A stretch of 9,258 nucleotides of DNA from CAZVJA01 sp964626885 (lineage in GTDB: Bacteria > Planctomycetota > Planctomycetia > Planctomycetales > Planctomycetaceae). Made by a program: the position numbers and the translations under genes. A model generated the notes under the pieces. The model was not told the origin of the DNA and searched no databases. It saw only the letters and a list, made by a program, of their open reading frames with translations. Position 1 is the first letter of the stretch. Every line of letters begins with the position of its first letter. The DNA lies in NCBI GenBank assembly GCA_964626885.1, contig CAZVJA010000209.1, positions 1 to 9,258 on the forward strand, read 5' to 3'. This document shows, in pieces, positions 1 to 6,561 of the stretch.

Positions 1-3000
1 GGGTCAATGAATGCCTCGCGTTCCGTCCAATCGAGCAGAAAACCTGCGAGGCTCAGGCCATCTCCCGCGGGATCAATTCGGCTGTCGAGCAGCTCCCGCC
101 AGTCGGTTCCCGCCCAGGCCAGCAGTTCTTCCCGGCTGAAGTCCGCTCCATCGAAATTCAGATAGAGCATTGGATCGGCGACGGTGAAATTCAACGAGCC
201 GCCAGTTTCAACGCTCGGGGTTACGGTTACCGTAAACGTTTCGCTGTCAGTGGCTGTGCCGTCACTCGCGGTCACCGTGACTTGGAATGATCCGACGAAG
301 CCGGCTACGGGGTTGATCGTCAACTTGTTCCCGCTGATCGACGCGGAGGCGATGTCCGCGCCGCGCGGCTGGGCGTCGAAAAGCAGGCTCGGATCACGAT
401 AAACCTCATCCCCCAACGTACCGATGAGCGTGCTGTCGGCCAGGCTTGTTCCCCACTTGTAAACTTTTCCGCCGGCGTAGATGAGAAACCACGTACCGTC
501 CTTTCCCCTCGCATATTTCTCGCCGGCGCCGCGGGCGTTCGCATAGTAATTGTTCGCGAGGAAGTCGGGGGTGACGTACATCTCCCACGTCTGGTCGAGC
601 GCGTACGCAGGGTTGCCGGGCTCAAGTGCGACCGTATATGTGATTGTGTCGCCGTCGGCATCGGTCGCGGAGAGGTTGACCTTCAACAAGTCGGCCGAAC
701 TCGACATGGACCGGTCGCCGATCGTCGCGAGGAGCGGCGCCACATTGCCGATCGTCACTCGGAACGTCTCGCTGTCCGAAACATTACCGTCGGTCGCGGT
801 GACGGTCACCAGGAAGGTGCCGGCGTAGCCGGTCGGCGGGTCGATTGTCAGAATGCCGCTGCTGACGGTGGTCGCGATGGGGGCCGATGAAGCAGCCGGT
901 GCGTTCCACAGTTTCGCAGGATCGTTATAAACCGATGGATCGAGCGTTGCGACGAGCGTGCTGTTGGCGAGAGTGGTCCCCCAACGGAACAGCCGGCCGT
1001 CGGAGTAAAGCAGAAACCACGAACCGTTGTTTCCCCGCAGGTACTTCTCTCCCGCGCCGCGCGCGTTCGCGTAGTAGTTGTTCGCAAGGAAATCGGGAGT
1101 GACATACAACCCGTATTGCTGATCGAGTTGCGAGGCGAGATCGCTGGCCTGCAGCTCCACCGAGTACGACACAAGGTCGCCGTCCGAGTCATTCGACGAC
1201 AGCGAAATCTGCAGCTTGTCTTGCGAGCGGGACATCGTCTGGTCACTGATAGCTTCCAACTGCGGTGCGCTATTCGTAACGTTCACCTGGAACGACTGCG
1301 TGGCGGAGTGCGTGCCGTCCGAGACGATGACATCGACGGAGAACGGGCCCATGAATTCGGCGGGGGGATCGATTGTCAGCACGTTTCCGGCGACTGACGC
1401 AGCAATCGGCGGGGCGGCGCTTGCGGGGGGATCATACAGTTTGCGCGGATCGTTGTAGAAAGACGCATCGAGCGTGGCGATAAGCGTGCTGTCGGCCAAG
1501 CTCGTCCCCCAGCGATACAGCCGGCCGTCGGCGTACAACAGGAACCACGAGCCGCTGTTCCCCATCAGATACTTTTCACTCGCGCCGCGCGCGTTGACGT
1601 AATAGTCTTTCGTCAGAAAATCGGGCGTGACGTACAGCCCGAATCGCTGATCAAGCTGGCCTGCGAGACTCCCACCGTGCACGTTGATGCCATAGGTGAG
1701 TGGATCGTTATCCGGATTGGCGACGGAGAGCGCAACGTTCAGCTTGTCGACAGCATGCGAAATCGTCTTGTCGGCGATTGGCGCGAGCGTGACCGGGGAA
1801 TTCGTGACATTGACGGTAAAAACTTCCGCGTCGTATGCAAGTCCATCGCTCACGGTGACCTCGACCTGAAACGTGCCGAGGTAGCCGGCCGGTGGGCCTA
1901 TCGTGAGGGTTTTGCCCACGACGTTGGCGGTGACTGTTGTGGGAACGGTCGGCTGCGCATTCCACAGCAGGCTGGGATCAGTGTAGTAGGCGCTGTGGAG
2001 CACGGTAATCGGTTCGAGATCCTTCATGCTCGTGTGAAAGCGGTACAACTCGCCGTTCTTGAAGATCGCGTATGTCTCATTGTTGCGGCCGGTGAAGTAT
2101 TTCTCTTTTGCGCCGCGGAGATTGTAGTTGTAGTTCGCGGCGATGAGACCGGCGGATGCGGTAAACCCGTACTGCTGGTCAAGCTGATAGGCCTCCTCCG
2201 CAAATGGGACGGTGCTGCGCACGACGCGCACGGAGTAGCTGAGAACGTCTTCGTTCGGATCGCTGGCATTGAGCGCAATCTGCAGCACACTCTGATTGTG
2301 CGACATCGCCTGATCGCCAATCGCCGCGAGGACCGGCGGCAGGTTCACCTCGTATGCGGAGAGCGCGTATGTCCCCAAACTTGTATCTTGGGGGGCTTGC
2401 ACGCTCAGAAAGTGATTTCCCGTCGAAGGCGCTCGCCACTCGATTCGCGAAGCGGCCCCCAGGCCGGACGCATTGTCGCTGAAGTTCAGCATCGTCGAGC
2501 CATTCGAGGCGTACAGTTTGAGCAGCGAGTCGGGAAGGGTGCCGAGCGTCGTTTGAAACACATAAGTGATGCCGGCCGTGGCGTGAAAGCGGAACCAGTC
2601 CTGGTCCCCTCCGGTTCCGATCTTGCCGACGACGGTCGCACCGATTGTCAGTGTGGCCGCGTCTGCTGCCGAATTGCCGAAATCATCGGGAGGTGGGCCG
2701 GGAAGATTCGGCGAATCGAGCGGAATCACCGCCCCGACGCCCCGGCCATAAATCGCGCGAATACCATCGATGTCATCCGGAAGCAGAAATCCAGCACCTA
2801 GCCCGCCGGTAAAACGCCGGCCGTAATACGGATTCATGATCGCATTCTGGCCGCCGTCGGTCGGCATCGGCTCATGCGAGAGCCCGAGAGCATGCCCCAG
2901 TTCGTGCGTCAGTACCTCAATGACGTCCACGCCGCCGCTGGGTCCAATCGTCCAGATGTTCGAGCTGTCGAGATGCACGTCTCCACCGAGACCGGTTCCC

Positions 3001-3677
3001 ATGGGGAACCAAGCATGCGCCAGAATGTTCGGCCCGCTTGGTCCATCGATATATTCGTGGCCGATGCGTATCTGCGGATGATTTTCCGCGGCGTAGACGA
3101 CGTCCGAGACGGGCGGTCCGAAGTCGGCGACTTCGACGAAGGTGATCGGAGCGACCTCCGCCCACAGGCTGAGCGCTTCCTCAACAGCAGCACGCAGCTT
3201 GTCGGCAGAGAGATTGCCGCCGAGAGTTCCGTCGAGCAGGTTGCTGTAGCTGTAGGTGACAGTGATCGGCGTTCCGGGGCCGGAAGGCTGTGACCACTTG
3301 AAGCCGCCGGTCACGTAGAGCGTGGAGTCATCCTCGTGATGTTCGTCGCCTGGAAGCGGACCGGTGTAGTTGGGAGGGAGATACCAGAGTGAATCGAGAC
3401 CCTGCACCGAATCGTTTTGAGCTTCGACCGGGATGGGCGATTGACCGGCCGCGGTGGAATCGCTGGAGGTGAGTTCGATGCTCTGGCCGAACATGTCGGC
3501 CGCTGTCTCGGTTGTAAAGTTCAATGGAGACGCGCTGAGATAGGTCCGTTCCTCAAGTAACTCGGCCGGAGCGGGAGGATGCGCGGTCTGCCGTCGGCGC
3601 TTGGCCGACACTCGAGAGGTCTGTCTCGAATCAGCTTTGATGCGAAACAATGCTCGCCAGAACGGACCAATCGCCAT
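1..3677 (-). CDS. Secreted matrixin-type zinc metalloprotease with PPC domain and four tandem Ig-like/insert modules (3' end missing)
   Basis: A continuous minus-strand frame of 1225 codons starts at ATG 3677-3675 and runs off the left edge, so the C-terminus is missing. Residues 1-49 are basic and end in LLEERTYLSA, a variant of the planctomycete LEPR-XLL N-terminal signal, which suggests export. Residues about 120-310 form a matrixin (M10) catalytic domain: HELGHALGLSH (258-268) holds the three zinc histidines and the general-base Glu, and IMNPYYG supplies the Met-turn (Met281). Upstream, H207, DGPSG (211-215), LAHAW (H221) and GGDVHLD (H235) mirror the structural zinc/calcium region of vertebrate MMPs. 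Residues about 330-443 look like a PPC (pre-peptidase C-terminal) beta-sandwich (GDQDWFRFHA, then LSVQAP...GTYALSAYE). Four modules follow (445-1154), then LYLNFDG (1171-1177) opens a further domain. There is no obvious cysteine-switch propeptide. The protease call is firm; its substrate and the role of the repeats are unknown. Confidence 0.9.
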   Translation of the reverse strand, partial: MAIGPFWRALFRIKADSRQTSRVSAKRRRQTAHPPAPAELLEERTYLSASPLNFTTETAADMFGQSIELTSSDSTAAGQSPIPVEAQNDSVQGLDSLWYLPPNYTGPLPGDEHHEDDSTLYVTGGFKWSQPSGPGTPITVTYSYSNLLDGTLGGNLSADKLRAAVEEALSLWAEVAPITFVEVADFGPPVSDVVYAAENHPQIRIGHEYIDGPSGPNILAHAWFPMGTGLGGDVHLDSSNIWTIGPSGGVDVIEVLTHELGHALGLSHEPMPTDGGQNAIMNPYYGRRFTGGLGAGFLLPDDIDGIRAIYGRGVGAVIPLDSPNLPGPPPDDFGNSAADAATLTIGATVVGKIGTGGDQDWFRFHATAGITYVFQTTLGTLPDSLLKLYASNGSTMLNFSDNASGLGAASRIEWRAPSTGNHFLSVQAPQDTSLGTYALSAYEVNLPPVLAAIGDQAMSHNQSVLQIALNASDPNEDVLSYSVRVVRSTVPFAEEAYQLDQQYGFTASAGLIAANYNYNLRGAKEKYFTGRNNETYAIFKNGELYRFHTSMKDLEPITVLHSAYYTDPSLLWNAQPTVPTTVTANVVGKTLTIGPPAGYLGTFQVEVTVSDGLAYDAEVFTVNVTNSPVTLAPIADKTISHAVDKLNVALSVANPDNDPLTYGINVHGGSLAGQLDQRFGLYVTPDFLTKDYYVNARGASEKYLMGNSGSWFLLYADGRLYRWGTSLADSTLIATLDASFYNDPRKLYDPPASAAPPIAASVAGNVLTIDPPAEFMGPFSVDVIVSDGTHSATQSFQVNVTNSAPQLEAISDQTMSRSQDKLQISLSSNDSDGDLVSYSVELQASDLASQLDQQYGLYVTPDFLANNYYANARGAGEKYLRGNNGSWFLLYSDGRLFRWGTTLANSTLVATLDPSVYNDPAKLWNAPAASSAPIATTVSSGILTIDPPTGYAGTFLVTVTATDGNVSDSETFRVTIGNVAPLLATIGDRSMSSSADLLKVNLSATDADGDTITYTVALEPGNPAYALDQTWEMYVTPDFLANNYYANARGAGEKYARGKDGTWFLIYAGGKVYKWGTSLADSTLIGTLGDEVYRDPSLLFDAQPRGADIASASISGNKLTINPVAGFVGSFQVTVTASDGTATDSETFTVTVTPSVETGGSLNFTVADPMLYLNFDGADFSREELLAWAGTDWRELLDSRIDPAGDGLSLAGFLLDWTEREAFID
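219..746 (-). repeat. Protein repeat module D (176 codons)
   Basis: Fourth module (residues 978-1153), exactly 528 bp. It opens with NVAPLLATIGDRSMSSS, has a 74-codon insert (599-378) with YYANARGAGEKY and GTWFLIYAGGKVYKWGTS, and closes with GSFQVTVTASDG...TFTVTVTPS. By hand count the insert matches module C at about 48 of 74 positions. A non-repeat domain starts directly after it. Confidence 0.85.
747..1274 (-). repeat. Protein repeat module C (176 codons)
   Basis: Third module (residues 802-977), exactly 528 bp. It opens with NSAPQLEAISDQTMSRS, then has a 74-codon insert (1127-906) with YYANARGAGEKY and GSWFLLYSDGRLFRWGTT, and closes with PPTGYAGTFLVTVTATDG. This copy is the closest to a consensus of the four. 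Confidence 0.85.
1275..1802 (-). repeat. Protein repeat module B (176 codons)
   Basis: Second module (residues 626-801), exactly 528 bp. It has the Ig-like opening NSPVTLAPIADKTIS, a 74-codon insert (1655-1434) with YYVNARGASEKY and GSWFLLYADGRLYRWGTS, then PPAEFMGPFSVDVIVSDG. By hand count the insert matches module C at about 56 of 74 positions. Confidence 0.85.
1803..2345 (-). repeat. Protein repeat module A (divergent, 181 codons)
   Basis: First of four tandem modules in the protease (residues 445-625). It opens with NLPPVLAAIGDQAMS, a putative-Ig/cadherin-like strand pair, and closes with GTFQVEVTVSDG...FTVNVT. Between them sits a 74-codon insert (2183-1962) from LDQQYG to DPSLLW. By hand count the insert shares about 28 of 74 residues with that of module C, without gaps. 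It is the most diverged copy (YNYNLRGAKEKY in place of YYANARGAGEKY) and lacks the GSWFLLY core. Confidence 0.8.
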
Positions 3678-3683
3678 CGCCTG

Positions 3684-3689
3684 CCACCT
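3684..3689 (-). promoter_or_regulatory. Ribosome binding site of the metalloprotease gene
   Basis: On the minus strand AGGTGG lies 6 nt before the ATG at 3677. The in-frame TGA at 3701-3699 blocks any start further upstream, and the next Met in frame lies beyond the LEPR-like motif. Together these fix the start. Confidence 0.6.
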
Positions 3690-4069
3690 GGTTGCCGCTC
3701 AACGACGGTTCGGCGGGAGCCTATGCTCCGCACTCCGGCGTCCGGAAAACATCAAGGCGTCTCTCCCCGTTGCCAGACGCCACAGTTCATATCGCCTATG
3801 GTGGCTGTTGCGGCTTACCCCGGCGTTACGATCGTTACCGGAATCAAACTCCTCGCGAACGGGGGATCGTCACAACCGGTACAACCGTCAAGGTCGCACG
3901 GCCAACGACACCGGTTGCTCGGTTTAGGAAATGCAGCTCTTCGTAAGCCGGGAAGATTTGGTAGACCTACCCGGTTCTTATGGTCAGAAAATCCTCTATC
4001 CCAATTGGCGGTTAGGGCAGACCCTCTCGTGAAAACAATCAGAAGTATGATCTTATGTACACATTGAAG

Positions 4070-4108
4070 AATGGGTGTAAATCCACTTGAAATGGGTGCA
4101 AGTACCCA
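4070..4108 (+). promoter_or_regulatory. Possible operator: 21-bp-spaced direct repeats and a small palindrome
   Basis: AATGGGTGTAAATCC at 4070-4084 and AATGGGTGCAAGTACC at 4091-4106 are direct repeats offset by 21 bp, two helical turns. The second copy contains an inverted repeat TGGGT (4093-4097) / ACCCA (4104-4108). TTGAAA at 4087-4092 could be a -35 box placing the palindrome in its spacer, but the best -10 candidate (TATCTT, 4113-4118) is too far away. Regulator binding is an inference; chance similarity is possible in AT-rich DNA. Confidence 0.25.
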
Positions 4109-4173
4109 CGGTTATCTTAAGAAAACCTTTAGATTGGTGAGAAAGTTCACATGTCAGGTGCTTCAAGTACATT

Positions 4174-4203
4174 AAGATTCTTCAGGTCATGAATCTTCAG
4201 GTC
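4174..4203 (+). repeat. Short hairpin and overlapping direct repeat upstream of the propeller gene
   Basis: AAGATTC (4174-4180) pairs with GAATCTT (4191-4197) across a 10-nt loop. Overlapping this, TCTTCAGGTC occurs at 4179-4188 and again at 4194-4203, a 15-nt period. A third TCAGGT lies at 4154-4159. The hairpin is only 7 bp and AT-rich, so it is not a strong terminator. It could be a regulator site in the leader of the downstream gene. Confidence 0.3.
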
Positions 4204-4333
4204 TCCGTAAACTTGGTGAGAGACGCGTCGAACGACGACGGCTTCAGTTTTCCAACGACAAGCATTTTCCTCGCAACGGGGCCGGCGAGGGAAGTGGTGA
4301 ACCTACGGCAACCCGATCGTGCTCTGGCGGGCC

Positions 4334-5527
4334 ATGCAAGAGTCGCGGTGGCGGATATTTGGTAGGACAGCTGGACTATTTGGCGCGCTCTTCTGTGGAG
4401 CCGCGGTCGCGGTTTGTTGGTCGTATTTTGCTTGGCCAGACATTCTGCCGTCTCACCTGACACGTTTTCCTCCGCCACAGCCAATCGCCAGCCCTGAGCG
4501 GCAAATCCAGTTTCCACCGCGCAAGATGCCGCTGGGAACGCGGCTTCTCCGACGCATCCATTTTGAGAAAAAAGGGCTTGTCATTCAGCCCGACATGAAG
4601 TCCATCTGGCGGAAGGTCTTCGCCGGCATGGCGTGCGTCCTTGAACATCGCGGAGGATACCGTGCTTTCATGGCGGGACGGACCACCCCTGATGCGCCGC
4701 ATACGATTGGCTGGGTCGATCTGAACCATCGGCTTGAAATCGACGGAGAATCGCCGAAACCGATTCTCGAACCACGCCCCGGTACCTTTGACTCGGGAGG
4801 CGTGCTTGCGCCATGCGTGGTGCGGCTCGACTACCGCCGGTTGTTTATGTATTACGTCGGGTCAGCTCCATCGGTCCCATCGGCACCGTTGGTGCTACAA
4901 ATGAATGCGGGACTCGCGGCCAGCGAAGACAACGGTCTAACATGGCATCGGGTGATCGATGGGCCGCTCATTCCCAAAGATGATCAAGACCCCGGAGGAG
5001 TGGGTACTGTTTTCGTCATGTGCGACGCGCCAGACCGTTGGCGAATGTGGTACACATCGATTGAAGCGCCCGTTGAAAGGAACGGTGTGCAGTTCACGCC
5101 GCGGTACTTCATCAAGCAAGCCGAGAGTTCTGACGGCATTCATTGGAAACGCTGGGCGAACAACACCGCGGTCGATGTTGACGGACGTTCGACTACCGCC
5201 CGGCCGATGATTCTGCATGAGCCGGAAGGATACCGGATGTGGTACTCATTCAAGCAGGCTTTCGAGCCGTCTCCCGGGGACTTTTTGCCGCAAACGCAAA
5301 AAAAGTACCGCGTCTGCTCCGCGGAGTCTCTCTACGGTCGAGGTTGGTGCGATCAGGGGCAAACGCTCGATGTTTCGGGCGAAGGGTGGGATTCGGAGAT
5401 GGTCGAGTACGCCTGGGTGGTGCCCCGCGGCGATGAGTACCTGATGTTTTACAGCGGGAACTCTTATGGCGCAACAGGTACCGGCGTAGCGATCGGGCGG
5501 CTGGAAGTAGAGCCGACTGGCATCTGA
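4334..5527 (+). CDS. Membrane-anchored five-bladed beta-propeller protein, GH43/GH32-like
   Basis: A 397-residue protein from ATG 4334. A GTG at 4319 would add five residues, and neither start has a good ribosome site. A short basic N-terminus precedes a hydrophobic segment (about 13-34), read as a signal anchor, then a proline-rich linker, so the bulk should lie outside the cytoplasm. The rest shows blade-like repeats typical of the GH43/GH32/GH130-type propeller: LFMYYVGS (170-177), ASEDNGLTWHRV (196-207), WRMWYTS (236-242), AESSDGIHWKRW (263-274), YRMWYSF (300-306), and WDSEMVEYA...EYLMFYSGNSYG (352-379). The final block resembles propeller proteins found in polysaccharide loci. Candidate acids include D153, D219 and E355, but the catalytic set cannot be assigned, so it may bind or process glycan. 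It converges on the PPK2 gene with a 105-bp spacer. Confidence 0.7.
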   Translation: MQESRWRIFGRTAGLFGALFCGAAVAVCWSYFAWPDILPSHLTRFPPPQPIASPERQIQFPPRKMPLGTRLLRRIHFEKKGLVIQPDMKSIWRKVFAGMACVLEHRGGYRAFMAGRTTPDAPHTIGWVDLNHRLEIDGESPKPILEPRPGTFDSGGVLAPCVVRLDYRRLFMYYVGSAPSVPSAPLVLQMNAGLAASEDNGLTWHRVIDGPLIPKDDQDPGGVGTVFVMCDAPDRWRMWYTSIEAPVERNGVQFTPRYFIKQAESSDGIHWKRWANNTAVDVDGRSTTARPMILHEPEGYRMWYSFKQAFEPSPGDFLPQTQKKYRVCSAESLYGRGWCDQGQTLDVSGEGWDSEMVEYAWVVPRGDEYLMFYSGNSYGATGTGVAIGRLEVEPTGI

Positions 5528-5632
5528 CCACCAGACTGTGAGACTCTGGCATAACCGGAACGCAACTTCACGGCCGAACTATTTCGGAATCCTCTCGCAG
5601 GTTGCGAAATCGCCGCGCACTGCCTCGAGCGG
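5528..5632. other. Convergent spacer between propeller gene and ppk2
   Basis: This 105-bp stretch separates two gene 3' ends, where a bidirectional terminator would be expected. Only a weak stem CCAGA (5531-5535) / TCTGG (5545-5549) is visible, without a T-run, so no intrinsic terminator is called. Confidence 0.4.
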
Positions 5633-6538
5633 CTACTCCTTCTCCAGGAATTTCCGTGCCTCGGAAATCGCCCGCAGCTTGTCGGGAGTCACTTCAGGAT
5701 AGCGCAGATCCAGCCGGTCAATCGCGTCGGTGATGATGGCTGCCACCATCGCCCGGCTGATCCATTTGTGATCGGCCGGAATCACGAACCACGGCGCCCA
5801 CGACGTGCTCGTCGCGCCGAGCGCGTCTTCATAGGCCTGCATGTACTCGTCCCAGAATCCCCGTTCGGCGACGTCCGATGTGGAAAACTTCCAGTGCTTG
5901 TCGGGGTCTTCAATGCGGTCCAGAAACCGCTTTCGCTGCTCGTCTTTCGAAACGTACAAGAAGAATTTGAGAATCAGCGTGCCATTCCGCGACAGATGCC
6001 GTTCGAATTCGTTGATGTCGTCGTAGCGATCCTTCCAGAATTCCTTCGTCGGCTTACCGTCGGGAATGCGCTGTGCCGCGAGCAATTCGGGATGCACCTT
6101 CACGATCAGCACGTCTTCATAATAGGAGCGATTGAAGATGCCGATCCGCCCCCGCTCGGGGAGCGCCTTCATGCACCGCCACAGAAAGTTATGGTCCAGC
6201 TCTTCGGCCGACGGATGCTTGAAGCTGTAGACCTGGCACCCCTGCGGATTCACCCCCGACATCACATGCTTGATCGTGCCGTCTTTCCCGGCGGCATCCA
6301 TCGCCTGAAAGATCAACAGCACCGACCAGGAATCCGACGCGTACAACAGCTCCTGGGCTTCCGCCAGTTCCGTCACATCTTCCGACAGGATCGAAAGGGC
6401 GCGTTTTTTCCGCTCCGCCTTCGGGACTTTTTTGTCCCCGGCCCATTCGGGATTGTAGTCCTTCAGCCGAAATTTTTTTCCCGGCGGGACGCGAAACTGT
6501 TCAATGAGTGTTCGGACCAGCTTCTTGTCGCGATGCAC
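5633..6538 (-). CDS. ppk2: Polyphosphate kinase 2 family, polyphosphate:nucleotide phosphotransferase (class III-like)
   Basis: This 301-residue cytoplasmic enzyme transfers phosphate between polyphosphate and nucleotides. The P-loop fold is clear: Walker A AMDAAGKDG (79-87), the conserved HVMSGVNPQG (91-100) and SAEELDHNFLW (110-120), Walker B region RIGIFNRSYYEDVLI (131-145), and a basic lid around RFLDRIEDPDKHWKFS (204-219). The stretch LPERGRIGIFNRSYYE and the length of about 300 residues match the single-domain group described as class III, whose characterised members phosphorylate both AMP and ADP. The substrate assignment is inferred from family resemblance. The start is GTG 6538, with GGAG (6552-6549) ten nt upstream; the next in-frame Met is residue 80, inside the Walker A motif. 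It lies 23 bp downstream of the isomerase gene on the same strand, so the two are probably co-transcribed. Confidence 0.92.
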   Translation of the reverse strand: MHRDKKLVRTLIEQFRVPPGKKFRLKDYNPEWAGDKKVPKAERKKRALSILSEDVTELAEAQELLYASDSWSVLLIFQAMDAAGKDGTIKHVMSGVNPQGCQVYSFKHPSAEELDHNFLWRCMKALPERGRIGIFNRSYYEDVLIVKVHPELLAAQRIPDGKPTKEFWKDRYDDINEFERHLSRNGTLILKFFLYVSKDEQRKRFLDRIEDPDKHWKFSTSDVAERGFWDEYMQAYEDALGATSTSWAPWFVIPADHKWISRAMVAAIITDAIDRLDLRYPEVTPDKLRAISEARKFLEKE

Positions 6539-6561
6539 CTTTACAGATCTCCGGATCGAGG

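Larger units (their letters stand above)
3678..4333. other. Divergent intergenic region between protease and propeller genes
   Basis: About 650 bp with no supportable gene. It must hold the promoters of both flanking genes, but I see no convincing paired -35/-10 boxes. The part nearest the protease keeps ordinary composition. The part at 4021-4200 is markedly AT-rich (69 G+C of 180 by hand count, about 38%) and holds the short repeats listed separately. An inverted repeat CAACCGGT (3873-3880) / ACCGGTTG (3910-3917) with a 29-nt spacer is also present. Confidence 0.6.

Noticed and set aside
219..2345. The 528-bp tandem period as a mobile element or CRISPR-like array
   Set aside because: The units are protein-coding, in frame with the protease and diverged between copies. 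There are no terminal inverted repeats, transposase or spacer pattern.
1677..2801. Long plus-strand open frame (374 codons) opposite the protease gene
   Set aside because: It lies wholly antisense to a frame with clear PPC and repeat homology. Its Arg/Gly/Val-rich translation shows no domain, and GC-rich codon bias commonly leaves such antisense frames open.
4046..4051. TATGAT as a -10 promoter box for the propeller gene
   Set aside because: No acceptable -35 hexamer lies 16-18 bp upstream and there is no extended -10 TG; it is also nearly 290 bp from the start codon.
3579..4067. Plus-strand open frame (162 codons) in the divergent spacer
   Set aside because: Its first part is antisense to the protease start, and its composition changes midway with no motif. 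Three overlapping frames here are similarly open and none looks protein-like.
4189..4365. 58-codon plus-strand frame (MNLQVSVNLVRDASND...) overlapping the start of the propeller gene
   Set aside because: It has no properly spaced ribosome site and no known family, and it starts inside the AT-rich repeats. A leader peptide cannot be excluded but is not supported.
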